Of a DNA stretch of 64,000 nucleotides, positions 1 through 9,086 are shown piece by piece. Numbering within the stretch: position 1 is the stretch's first letter; each line of letters starts with the position of its first letter. The notes below the pieces were generated by a model that saw only the letters and a program-made list of their open reading frames with translations, was not told where the DNA came from and searched no databases. The DNA is taken from assembly GCA_947581855.1 (NCBI GenBank), contig CANPVZ010000007.1:1-64000 (forward strand), written 5' to 3'. The translations under genes and the position numbers were made by a program. The stretch comes from an uncultured Phocaeicola sp. (GTDB lineage: Bacteria; Bacteroidota; Bacteroidia; Bacteroidales; Bacteroidaceae).

Positions 1-119
1 ATGGAACAAGCATTCCCAAGGGAAGTACGCTCTATTGTACGGAAGCTCCGCTTATAATTGGCAGGAAAGTAATATTTTGAAACTATCGTAATAAAAGTTC
101 ATAGTAGTGTAATAATGGA

Positions 120-380
120 GAAATAATTTACAATAACAATGAAAATAGCATATCAATTCTCCGTACAAGGAAAAGGCTTTCTTGCATAGACGTGATTGTT
201 GGCTGAGATTGGGAGAGTTGACACCTTTGCATTATTTAGAATACAAAGGATATATTGAAATATTTAAAGAAAATGACTTTTAGAAGCTTATAGATGTGGG
301 TAAGATGTTTGCTCCCAAATTTCAGTCAGGTATTTCTGATAGTTTGATTAATAAAATCGATAATTCTAGAGTAGAATAAA
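120..380 (+). pseudogene. Decayed C-terminal remnant of an unknown gene, probably from the polysaccharide locus
   Basis: Continuous reading ...SPYKEKAFLHRRDCWLRLGELTPLHYLEYKGYIEIFKENDF*KLIDVGKMFAPKFQSGISDSLINKIDNSRVE* with one in-frame stop, ending just before the next glycosyltransferase; family not recognised. Confidence 0.4.
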
Positions 381-383
381 AAT

Positions 384-1403
384 ATGAAATTAGCAGTAAT
401 AAACAGCGATTCTAAGGAATTCTCATATGGAGGTGTAGCCCCTATCATGCGCAATATGCACGAAATTCTTTGCGGGGAGTTTGATGTGGAATATTATTAT
501 TTGCCAGATTCATGGAAAAATTTTCCGGGTTTAGGGCGTTTTAAAATGATGATTTATCTTTGGATGCATCGAAAAGACTTGAGAAAGTGCGATTTTATAT
601 TATCTCATATTCCTGAAGGTTCTTTTGTTGTTTCCTATATGGGTGTGCCGTATTCTCATATTTATCATGGTAATGATAATCCCATGTCACAATCAAAATA
701 TTGGTTCGGCAAATACTTCGCTTTTGTCTTTAATATGTTCTTTAAGCGGATTGAGAAAACTTGTCCGTTAAAGTATACGGTAGGGCCAGTGTGGGATGAT
801 AAGAAGAAGCTGTTTAATCCGATTAGTCATTCAATTAAACCAAAGCCATATGAACAACGGAGTGGTTTCATGTTTGCGGGCAGGCTTGAGCTGATTAAGA
901 ATGTGGATAGGTTGATTTCAATATATTCTCAGTTGCCGGATGGAATTCAAGAAAATAATCATTTTTTCATTGCCGGATATGGAACCCAAGAGACAAAGCT
1001 CAAAGAACAGGTTAAGCGGTTGGGCTTACAGAACAAAATTCATTTTCTTGGTAATTTACCTAATGAGAAGTTGGTGGAAGAGGATTCAAAGCGCAAGATT
1101 CTTATTATGGCTTCAACGCAGGAAGGATTGCCTACAGCCATTGCGGAGGCTTTATCTGTAGGGTTACCTGTGATTTCGACCAATCCCGGGGATATTGGTA
1201 TAGTTCTTAAGAATGATTATAACGGTTTTGTATTTCCTCTTGATTTCAAGGATGAAGACTATGTTTCTGCAATTGAAAAAGTATTGTCGGATTATGGGAA
1301 GTACTCGACAAACGCGTTGGAAAGTTCTAAGGTGTTTAATGCTGAGACAATTACTCGTAATGTTATTAAGGATATAAATAATGTATTAAACACAAAGAGG
1401 TGA
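384..1403 (+). CDS. Glycosyltransferase family 4 / group 1
   Basis: 339 aa; GT-B signature 'FAGRLELIKNVDRLI...IAGYGTQETKLKEQVKRLGLQNKIHFLGNL...STQEGLPTAIAEALSVGLPVIST'. Confidence 0.9.
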   Translation: MKLAVINSDSKEFSYGGVAPIMRNMHEILCGEFDVEYYYLPDSWKNFPGLGRFKMMIYLWMHRKDLRKCDFILSHIPEGSFVVSYMGVPYSHIYHGNDNPMSQSKYWFGKYFAFVFNMFFKRIEKTCPLKYTVGPVWDDKKKLFNPISHSIKPKPYEQRSGFMFAGRLELIKNVDRLISIYSQLPDGIQENNHFFIAGYGTQETKLKEQVKRLGLQNKIHFLGNLPNEKLVEEDSKRKILIMASTQEGLPTAIAEALSVGLPVISTNPGDIGIVLKNDYNGFVFPLDFKDEDYVSAIEKVLSDYGKYSTNALESSKVFNAETITRNVIKDINNVLNTKR

Positions 1404-2390
1404 AAAAGATAACTGAGGGATACTTCAATGAGATTACATTATTGAAAGTAATGGCCACATTCCTTATCACATGGTTTCATTTTAAATGGACAGTTCCAGA
1501 GATATTCTCAAATCTTTTCGTTGGGGGTGCGATTGGAAATACTTTGTTTTTTTATACCAGTGGATATTTACTTCATTTTAGGGGAGAAAAATTTCGAGGA
1601 GAGTGGTTACTGAAAAAGTATATTAGGATAATGCCATCCATATGGGTATTTACCCTATTTTCGGAAGGTAATCTTGGTAAATGGTATAACCTAATATATC
1701 CAACAAACTTTTGGTTCGTAAATGTGATTTTGTGCTATTTTGCCATTGTATATTTGGTACTTTTTGTTAGAATCCCTGCTTTTAGCAGGTTGAATTGTGC
1801 TTTTTTTAACAATCTGGGGGGGGGGTAAATACTTAATCAGCCTAATGTTTTTGGCTTGTGTAACTCAAATTATATGGTTCTATATTTTCATTTATCCTTG
1901 CGAAAAAATCGTAATGGATGAAGGCGGTTTTAAATGTTTTTTTTTCTTTTTTTTCTTTTTGTGGGGTTATTGGGATAGGCAAAAAACAAGTATTTGGCGA
2001 GGTAGCGGATATTCAGCGTTGCTGTTACCTATTGCGATAATCGTGTTCTTCGCTTATAAAAAATGGGCGTTGACATACATGTTTTTATTGTCGTTGCAAG
2101 TCTTTCTGGTTCCTGTTTTTTTATTTTTAGTCTTATTGAGCGCACGTAAGTTCGTTGGCTATTTAAATGGTTTGTCTTTTCCGGATTGGGTTAAGAAACT
2201 ATGCATTGTTATCTCCAATTTAACATTAGATATATACATAGTGCAGATAGCGTTGATAGATTTTATAATGCCTTTATTCCCTTATTTCCCATGTAATGTT
2301 GTGCTGACATTTGTTGCGATATGTGTAGCTGCTTTCTTTAACAATCGGATAGCTGCTTGGATTTCTGATAAATTAAACAATTACCTATGA
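1400..2390 (+). pseudogene. Acyltransferase 3 family membrane protein, split into two ORFs (1400-1828 and 1797-2390) at a G10 tract; possibly phase-variable OFF rather than dead
   Basis: N-terminal ORF 'ITEGYFNEITLLKVMATFLITWFHFKWTVPEIF...FFYTSGYLLHFRG' resembles acyltransferase 3; the downstream multi-TM ORF is in the frame reached by deleting one G; fused product would be about 329 aa. Confidence 0.8.
1816..1825 (+). repeat. Poly-G tract G10 in the acyltransferase gene
   Basis: Direct read: aatctGGGGGGGGGGtaaat. Confidence 0.97.
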
Positions 2391-3256
2391 ATACTTTTTT
2401 AAATGACAAGTCTATTATTATTTGCGGTATTGTGCGTAATGCTGAAAAAGGTCTGATAAATAATATACCAGTAATTCGGTGTTTTTGTAAGTACTTTAAG
2501 GATTATCATGTCGTTATTTATGAGAATAATAGTGTTGATAAGACCAAAAAGTTGTTAGCGGAGTGGATGAAAGCTGATGCGACCCATGTACATTGCATCA
2601 TGGAAAATGTGGACGCAACGGCTACCATACCGAAAGTTTCTTCCGTATCTGTTAATCCATTCTATTCTCATAAGCGCATAAATAAAATGGCTTATCTCCG
2701 CAATCAATATATGGATTATATAGCAAGTAAAGAGTGGACTGCGGATTATCTGATGGTTGTTGATATGGATGTAGCACGACTTGATGTGGATGGCATCTTG
2801 ACTTCTTTCAATGTTTCCCAAGAATGGGATGCGTTGACAGCATTCGGTTATTCAACTTCACCAAAACTTTGCCGTAGGTTTCATGATACGTATGCTTTAA
2901 CGGAGTATGGAGATGAACAAAATCCTCAAACAGAATCAAAAATTAAGACGAATGCTGATAAATATGGAACATTGCATAAAGGAATGCCATTGGTCAGGGT
3001 TTTTTCTGCTTTTGGTGGATTGGCTATTTATAGATATGAAGCGGTACGTGGGCTACGTTACGATGTCTATAAAAATGATGATTCAAGAGTTGAGGTAAGA
3101 TGTGAACATTATAGCATTTACAAACAAATGAAGGATAGAGGATATGATAAAGTTTACATCAATCCTAATATGTCTTTTAAATATCAAAACCTTACAATGC
3201 GTATCATTTGGAATTCTTTGAAAAGGCGTATCTTTAAATGCAATAGTTTTTTGTAG
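2387..3256 (+). CDS. Putative glycosyltransferase (CAP59/mannosyltransferase-like)
   Basis: 289 aa; 'IICGIVRNAEKGLINNIPVIRCFCKYFKDYHVVIYENNSVDKTKKLLAEW...DYLMVVDMDV'. Confidence 0.7.
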   Translation: MNTFLNDKSIIICGIVRNAEKGLINNIPVIRCFCKYFKDYHVVIYENNSVDKTKKLLAEWMKADATHVHCIMENVDATATIPKVSSVSVNPFYSHKRINKMAYLRNQYMDYIASKEWTADYLMVVDMDVARLDVDGILTSFNVSQEWDALTAFGYSTSPKLCRRFHDTYALTEYGDEQNPQTESKIKTNADKYGTLHKGMPLVRVFSAFGGLAIYRYEAVRGLRYDVYKNDDSRVEVRCEHYSIYKQMKDRGYDKVYINPNMSFKYQNLTMRIIWNSLKRRIFKCNSFL

Positions 3257-3429
3257 GATTTATTAATGTAGACTTTTTTGTTTATTGTTTAATCAAGCAA
3301 ATCCGTAATGTTTTGAGTGCCGATAATCATAGCTCGTAGCCCAACAAATAAAATACTTTTGAAAACAAAACCGTATGTCGGTCGTCAGCTTTCATGGTAC
3401 TTTAGTGAAAAAACAATCAATCTATTTCC

Positions 3430-4158
3430 ATGTTCAGTCTTAAAAAAACGGACCTCCTGACAACTCGGGAGGAGTTATCTTTATTGCCTTCCGGCAAGCT
3501 GTTAATCAATACGATAAACGCTCATTCTTATAATACTGCCCGGCATGACGCGTTGTTTGCGGAAGCTCTGTCGCACGGGGATTGTCTGATTCCCGACGGG
3601 GCAAGTGTAGTGAAGGCCTGTCGTTGGCTCAATGCGAAGTCGCAACCGAGAGAGCGTTGTGCCGGATGGGATTTATTTGAATTTGAAATGAAACGTTTAA
3701 ATGAGCGGGGAGGCTCTTGTTTCTTTTTGGGAAGCAGCGAAAAAGTGTTGGGTCTGATTCGGCAACAGGCAGCAGTGAAATATCCGAACATAAAAGTGCT
3801 ATCTTATTCTCCTCCGTATAAACCTGAATTTTCGGAAGAGGATAACAAGGCGATGATAAAAGCCATCAATGAGGCCGATCCGGATTTGTTGTGGATTGGG
3901 ATGACAGCCCCCAAACAGGAGAAGTGGGTCTATTCCAATTGGGATAAACTGGATATCCATTGTCATTGTGGAACCATAGGGGCTGTGTTCGATTTTTTCG
4001 CAGGAACGGCCAAACGGGCACCTATATGGTGGCAGCGTCATTCGTTGGAGTGGCTTTACAGACTTATAATCGAGCCTAAACGCATGTGGCGCAGATACAT
4101 CCTTGGAAATAGTCTTTTTATTTGGCATATGTTGAATGAAAAATGGAATGATAAGTAA
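3430..4158 (+). CDS. WecG/TagA/CpsF family glycosyltransferase (GT26)
   Basis: 242 aa; 'LINTINAHSYN...LIPDGASVVKACRWL...CFFLGSSEKVLGLI...DLLWIGMTAPKQEKWV...IGAVFDFFAGTAKRAPIWWQRHSLEWLYRLIIEPKRMWRRY'. Confidence 0.93.
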   Translation: MFSLKKTDLLTTREELSLLPSGKLLINTINAHSYNTARHDALFAEALSHGDCLIPDGASVVKACRWLNAKSQPRERCAGWDLFEFEMKRLNERGGSCFFLGSSEKVLGLIRQQAAVKYPNIKVLSYSPPYKPEFSEEDNKAMIKAINEADPDLLWIGMTAPKQEKWVYSNWDKLDIHCHCGTIGAVFDFFAGTAKRAPIWWQRHSLEWLYRLIIEPKRMWRRYILGNSLFIWHMLNEKWNDK

Positions 4159-4161
4159 TAA

Positions 4162-4407
4162 TTGGGGAAAAGCAATATTGCATTTTGCAATCTCAATTAT
4201 ATTGCAGAGCCTTGTGATCTTATCAAGCCGGGCATCACAGGCTGGACTCAGGTAACGGGTTGCCGTGGTGAGACAAAAAGAGTTTTCTCAAATGGGACCC
4301 GTATCCGTAAGGATATCTGGTATGTAGAATATTGGAGCTTTTGGTCTGTCTTGAATACCTATCCCTATAAGAAACAGTGGGCAGTGATTTGTCCTGCTGA
4401 GTGTTGA
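4162..4407 (+). pseudogene. C-terminal fragment of an undecaprenyl-phosphate sugar transferase (WcaJ-like)
   Basis: 'VAEPCDLIKPGITGWTQVTGCRGETKRVFSNGTRIRKDIWYVEYWSFWSVLNTY' matches the family C-terminal motif (KPGITGWAQVxGxRGET...DxWYIENWSFWLD); no N-terminal or catalytic part. Confidence 0.75.
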
Positions 4408-4426
4408 CACCCATCATAAGTTATCG

Positions 4427-6409
4427 ATGAAATCTCGTGACGACTTTGGTCTGTTCGACTACCAGGTCGATATGAAAAGTTCGCTGTATGGGGCTTGGTA
4501 TGAGTCCCGTTCGGTGATGTGCCAGATGCCCACGGGTACGGGCAAGACTCACTTGTTGGTCTCCGTAGTGCGGGATTATGTCCGTTCGACAGGGGCGGGC
4601 GTTTGGATTGTGGTTCATCGGATCGAGCTGGTGGATCAGATTTCCGTCACATTATCCCATTACGGTGTTCCTCACGGTCGTATAGTCAGTGGCAGCGTTG
4701 GAAACAGTGAGCTTGTGCAGGTGGTTTCTGTCCAGACGCTCTCATCGCTGATAGCAAGGGGTGAACTTTCCCTGTCGGGAAGCCCTGCCATTGGATGTGG
4801 GGGAGTTAGGGAAATTAAAGATGGGAAGCTGCCCGTAAAGAGAAATTCGGGAAAAGGCGGAATGCGCGTTCCGGGCTTGTTGGTAATCGATGAGGCTCAT
4901 CATACTCCGGCGAGGAGTTATGCCCGTTTGTGGGAGTTGTTTCCGAATGCATACAAGCTGGGTCTGACAGCTACTCCTTGCCGGTTGAACCGTGGTGGTT
5001 TCACCTCCCTGTTCGATCGTCTGCTGACTTCCCGCTCGGTCTCCCGTTTTATCGAGGAGGGTCGTTTGGCCCTGTTCGATTACCTTTCGATCCTTCCCGA
5101 CAGCCTGGCTCAGCGTCGTGTGGACAGCCTATCGAAACGCGGGGCTGACGGCGATTATTCCTTGAAGGAGATGGGCAGTGTACTGGACTGTCCGGAGGCG
5201 ATAGCAGATCTTTATGAAGCTTACCGCACATTTGTTCCGGGCAAGAAGGGAATCGTGTATGCGGTGAACCGTTCTCACAGCCTTCATATCTGTGAGTGTT
5301 ACCGTTCTCATGGTGTCCGTGCGGCCAGCATCGACAGTCTTACTCCCGCTTTGGAACGCCGTGAATGCGTGGAACGCTATTCCCGGGGTGAGATCGACGT
5401 CCTTGTGAATGTGGATATCTTTTCGGAGGGTTTCGACTGTCCGGCGGTGGAGTTCATCCAGTTGGCGCGTCCCACGTTGTCGTTGTCTAAATACCTTCAG
5501 CAGGTGGGGCGTGGTTTGCGTGTGCATCCGTCGAAGGTCCGTACGGTGATTCTGGACCAGGTCGGCTTGTATCTCCGTTTCGGGCTTCCCACTGAAGAAC
5601 GGGACTGGCAGGCTTTTTTCCGCGGCTTCCGTTCCGGAAAAGGGATGAAGGATGCTTCTCGTGCGGCATGGTTGGCTGGTCAGGGGGAGCAGTGCGACTC
5701 CCGTTTTTCCTCTTTGGAAATGGGGGTTGTTCAGGGTTACGAGGAATTCCTGCGTGAAGCTGCTAACCGGCGGGCTGAGGTGGAGCCTTATCAGGAGGAT
5801 GGCCTGTATGGTCTTCGGAAAGGTGATGAGGTGATATTGCCTCCTTCCTATGTTCATATCGCTCCTTTTGTGGATGGGTATGCGGTGGTAACGTATGGAG
5901 CAGGCCGTTGCGGTATCGTGACGGGGAAAGGGAATCTTCTGCCTCTTCCCAAATGCCTTCGCATACACTTGTATAGGGGCGGTTTGGCTTATGTGGAAGA
6001 ATCTCCGTTGATACGTTATTATCTGGATTTGAAGACTTTTGAGCGCTATGCGCATCTGCCCGTCCTTTTGCAACTGGATTTTCTGGAGTTTGTGTATAAT
6101 GAGGGGTATTATTCGCTTCGGATACGCCAGCCGAGGTGGAAGGTTTTTCCTTTTTTCAGCCGTGAGGATTTGACGATTGAGGGTGATTTATTTTTCCACG
6201 GTGGTATTTTCGTTCACCGTTCTTCTCCTTCTGAAATATACTGGTATGAGTATACGGATACGGCTGGCAACCTAATGGTTTCTGACCGTCATGATAACCT
6301 TTATTTATGTGCGCCCGGCAAGTCGCCTGTGTATTATGGCGTGAAGAAATGGATAGAGGGGATGAAGAGATGGAAATATGTGAAGCAGGAAGGGAATACT
6401 CGTTTATAA
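4427..6409 (+). CDS. DEAD/DEAH-box SF2 helicase with a C-terminal WG-repeat-like region
   Basis: 660 aa; Walker A 'MPTGTGKTHLL', 'VIDEAHH', 'LGLTATPCR', 'QQVGRGLR'; C-terminal 'YGLRKGDEVILPPSYVHIAPFVDGYAVVTYGAGRCGIVTGKGNLLPLP'. Confidence 0.88.
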   Translation: MKSRDDFGLFDYQVDMKSSLYGAWYESRSVMCQMPTGTGKTHLLVSVVRDYVRSTGAGVWIVVHRIELVDQISVTLSHYGVPHGRIVSGSVGNSELVQVVSVQTLSSLIARGELSLSGSPAIGCGGVREIKDGKLPVKRNSGKGGMRVPGLLVIDEAHHTPARSYARLWELFPNAYKLGLTATPCRLNRGGFTSLFDRLLTSRSVSRFIEEGRLALFDYLSILPDSLAQRRVDSLSKRGADGDYSLKEMGSVLDCPEAIADLYEAYRTFVPGKKGIVYAVNRSHSLHICECYRSHGVRAASIDSLTPALERRECVERYSRGEIDVLVNVDIFSEGFDCPAVEFIQLARPTLSLSKYLQQVGRGLRVHPSKVRTVILDQVGLYLRFGLPTEERDWQAFFRGFRSGKGMKDASRAAWLAGQGEQCDSRFSSLEMGVVQGYEEFLREAANRRAEVEPYQEDGLYGLRKGDEVILPPSYVHIAPFVDGYAVVTYGAGRCGIVTGKGNLLPLPKCLRIHLYRGGLAYVEESPLIRYYLDLKTFERYAHLPVLLQLDFLEFVYNEGYYSLRIRQPRWKVFPFFSREDLTIEGDLFFHGGIFVHRSSPSEIYWYEYTDTAGNLMVSDRHDNLYLCAPGKSPVYYGVKKWIEGMKRWKYVKQEGNTRL

Positions 6410-6540
6410 AACTTCGCAGAAGAGGTATGATGGCGGATGCCCGTTTATCGAAACGGGAAACCTATACATCGATAATAACGATTTTCATTTACATATTTGT
6501 CGGTTAGACTTAACCAATAGAGAAATAAACTTTTAGCGAA

Positions 6541-6765
6541 TTGTTTGAGAATCGCCAGCTGGGTGCGTTTAACGATGAACTGCTGACCGACAAGGAGGTC
6601 GCACATATCTTGAAGGTAAGCCGAAGAACTTTGCAGGATTACCGTAACAATGGAATCCTGTCCTACATTCAGGTAGGCGGCAAAATCCTCTACCGCACAT
6701 CCGATGTGCAACGTACAATAATGAGCGGTTTCAAGGAAGCGTATCGGTTAAGGGATAGCGGATAA
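6541..6765 (+). CDS. Excisionase-like helix-turn-helix protein, probably N-terminally truncated
   Basis: 'DELLTDKEVAHILKVSRRTLQDYRNNGILSYIQVGGKILYRTSDVQRTI' HTH_17-type pattern; only a TTG start. Confidence 0.6.
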   Translation: MFENRQLGAFNDELLTDKEVAHILKVSRRTLQDYRNNGILSYIQVGGKILYRTSDVQRTIMSGFKEAYRLRDSG

Positions 6766-6851
6766 TCGATTTTAATATTATAAACAGTTGCTTTTAATCG
6801 CTTATTCTATACCACAAGTTTAGTTTAAGCAAATAAAAGCAACCGTTTTTA

Positions 6852-6881
6852 TTGTGCCTATTAAGAAATACACTATCTTTG
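6852..6881 (+). promoter_or_regulatory. Bacteroides-type promoter for the AbiE operon
   Basis: TTG at 6852-6854, 19 nt spacer, TATCTTTG at 6874-6881, 30 nt upstream of the ORF start. Confidence 0.6.
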
Positions 6882-6910
6882 CAGTTGAATTTAATCCTTT
6901 ATTATAAACT

Positions 6911-7675
6911 ATGAGTTTAGAATATCGAAGTAAATTAAACCGATTACTTGTGTCTGGTAAGAAGAACGGACTCTTTTTTTCTGATTGGTTAAGGAAGAAT
7001 GGCTATTCAGATCAGTTGATAAGAAAGTATCGACAATCCGGTTGGCTTGCAACTTTGGATAAAGGGGTAATGTATCGTACAGGAGATTCATTGTCTTCAT
7101 TCGCTGCATTGTCTTGTTACAATGAACAATTGAATAAAGAGGTTAGAGTGGCTGCTCATTCAGCATTGGAACTTTTCGGTTTTAATCATTATGTCCCGAT
7201 GGGAAAGCCTTTGCTTATGGTAGCCTATCCTAATTCCAAGATACCTAAATGGATGTCAAGTGAAAGTTTTGACAAAACCATCAAATCGTTTAGCACTAAA
7301 ATGGTTGATGTACCACAAACAAGTATAGTACAGGCTGACGGAGTTGATGTATTGGTATCTTCTCCTGAACAGGCCTTTATGGAGTGTTTGCTTTTAGCAC
7401 CCGAACAATACAATTATATGGACTTATACTATATAATGGAACAATTAACCTCATTGCGTGCCGATGTGGTACAAACACTGCTTGAAAACATAAAAAATCA
7501 GCGAGTAAAAAGAGTGTTCCTATATATGGCTGAAAAAGCAGGGCATTATTGGTTTGATATGCTGAATATAGATGAAATAAACCTTGGCACATCAAAACTG
7601 CAATTAGTAGAAAATGGAATATATATAAAAAAGTATAAAATAACAATATCTAAAGAGTTGAACGACTATGAATGA
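6911..7675 (+). CDS. abiEi: Type IV toxin-antitoxin AbiEi-family antitoxin
   Basis: 254 aa; N-terminal wHTH, 'LLVSGKKNGLFFSDWLRKNGYSDQLIRKYRQSGWLATLDKGVMYRTGD', overlapping an AbiEii ORF. Confidence 0.82.
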   Translation: MSLEYRSKLNRLLVSGKKNGLFFSDWLRKNGYSDQLIRKYRQSGWLATLDKGVMYRTGDSLSSFAALSCYNEQLNKEVRVAAHSALELFGFNHYVPMGKPLLMVAYPNSKIPKWMSSESFDKTIKSFSTKMVDVPQTSIVQADGVDVLVSSPEQAFMECLLLAPEQYNYMDLYYIMEQLTSLRADVVQTLLENIKNQRVKRVFLYMAEKAGHYWFDMLNIDEINLGTSKLQLVENGIYIKKYKITISKELNDYE

Positions 7676-8582
7676 TATGTACAAAAGACAAGTAGCCCTT
7701 TTGATACGCATAATGCCATCGGTTTATCGTATCAAGGATTTTGCAGTTCACGGAGGAACGGCAATCAATTTGTTTCATAAGAATATGCCTCGTTACTCTG
7801 TGGATATTGACTTGACCTACATTCCTATCCAAGATAGAGAAGAGGGTTTGAGAAGCATTAACGAACATCTTAAAACTCTTAAAGCCAATATTGAGAAGTC
7901 TATTCCAGGCATTAAAGTCGTTCCAAAATACGATGTGTGGAAATTGCAATGTACACTCAATGGTGCAACCGTTAAGATTGAGGTTAATGGAACAAAACGA
8001 GGCATCATTGGGAACACTGAGGATAAGATGCTGTGCGAGAAAGCACAGCAAGAGTTCAGTATGGCTTGCAAAGCTCGTACTGTATCATATTCTCAATTAT
8101 ATGGTGGCAAGATAACAGCTGCGTTGAGCCGACAACATCCACGAGACTTGTTTGATTGTAAGTATATGGAAATATCTTCTTTCGATGATGTAAAAGATGG
8201 CTTTATGCTATGCTTGCTGGGTAGCGACAAACCTATCATTGAATCTTTGCAGCCAAATGCCATTGACCAAACCGAAGCATTGGAAAATCAATTCAAAGGA
8301 ATGTCGGATGTTGAGTTTAGTTATGCTGATTATGAAGAAGCGAGAACAAATCTAATAACCCAAGTAAATATAGCATTAACAGAATCTGACAAGGAGTTTA
8401 TCCTAACATTTGAAGAAGGTGATCCCGATTGGACTAAGTGCAGTGCAGGTGATTTGAGTAACTATCCATCAGTTAAATGGAAATTACAGAACATCAACAA
8501 ACTCAAAGAGAGTAACCCACAGAAGCACAAACAAGGAATAGAGCGGTTGATACAGTTCTTTGGAAGGACAACTGAGGCTTAA
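7668..8582 (+). CDS. abiEii: AbiEii/AbiGii-family nucleotidyltransferase toxin
   Basis: 304 aa; 'DFAVHGGTAINLFHKNMPRYSVDIDLTYI' nucleotidyltransferase motif, 'LYGGKITAALSRQHPRDLFDCKYM'; overlaps abiEi by 8 nt. Confidence 0.88.
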   Translation: MNDMYKRQVALLIRIMPSVYRIKDFAVHGGTAINLFHKNMPRYSVDIDLTYIPIQDREEGLRSINEHLKTLKANIEKSIPGIKVVPKYDVWKLQCTLNGATVKIEVNGTKRGIIGNTEDKMLCEKAQQEFSMACKARTVSYSQLYGGKITAALSRQHPRDLFDCKYMEISSFDDVKDGFMLCLLGSDKPIIESLQPNAIDQTEALENQFKGMSDVEFSYADYEEARTNLITQVNIALTESDKEFILTFEEGDPDWTKCSAGDLSNYPSVKWKLQNINKLKESNPQKHKQGIERLIQFFGRTTEA

Positions 8583-8667
8583 TATTATTTTTTTGGAGGG
8601 AGTGCAGTTTCCCGTCTGTCCAATTATGATTATTCCTAAAAAATATCCCTCCCAATATAGAAACATA

Positions 8668-8716
8668 AACAGCGTACATTTAGGTCATCAGGTTATAGAC
8701 CTATCTGTACGCTGTT
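8668..8716. terminator. Strong hairpin downstream of the abiE operon
   Basis: AACAGCGTACA-tt-TAGGTC...GACCTA-tc-TGTACGCTGTT then gctttt. Confidence 0.55.
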
Positions 8717-8801
8717 GCTTTTCTGTCAATTACTTTTCCGTCGGTCGATTGTTTCCGTTGCCGTCTGCATTATTGAGTACAGGGCTTGAAAAGCCATATC
8801 C

Positions 8802-9017
8802 TTAACTTTGTATTTTTTTGTGTAGGAATCTTTTCAGATGGTTTAGTGCTACGCAGTATCGCTTATAGGTATCAACGGAACGATTGACGCCTACATTTTT
8901 ATAAAACTTCTCGTTGAGATATTCATAATGTTTGATCAATGTATCTTGCTCCGTTGCAATACCTTGAAAAGCGTTCTTTACATCCGTAGCAAGAACATTA
9001 TCGCTTTTTAGGGACAT
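8802..9017 (-). pseudogene. Truncated tyrosine-recombinase/integrase, SAM-like N-terminal domain only
   Basis: 71 aa 'AFQGIATEQDTLIKHYEYLNEKFYKNVGVNRSVDTYKRYCVALNHLKRFLHKKIQS', resembling the core-binding region of Bacteroidales integrases; no catalytic domain. Confidence 0.6.
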
Positions 9018-9086
9018 TTACTGAATATCCCATCTTAAACGCTATCTTATCTGTAAAGCTCATCTTACCATGTTGCACTCGTCTGT

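Noticed and set aside
1937-1960. T9-C-T8-C-T5 tract as the main cause of the acyltransferase split
   Set aside because: The frame change maps to the G10 tract upstream; the T-rich tract is read through in frame by ORF 1797-2390.
3257-3429. Invertible capsule promoter
   Set aside because: No clear pair of inverted repeats flanking a promoter and no invertase gene seen nearby.
5129-6073. 314 aa minus-strand ORF antisense to the helicase
   Set aside because: Antisense shadow of a well-supported helicase; composition rich in R/H/T/Q without any recognisable domain.
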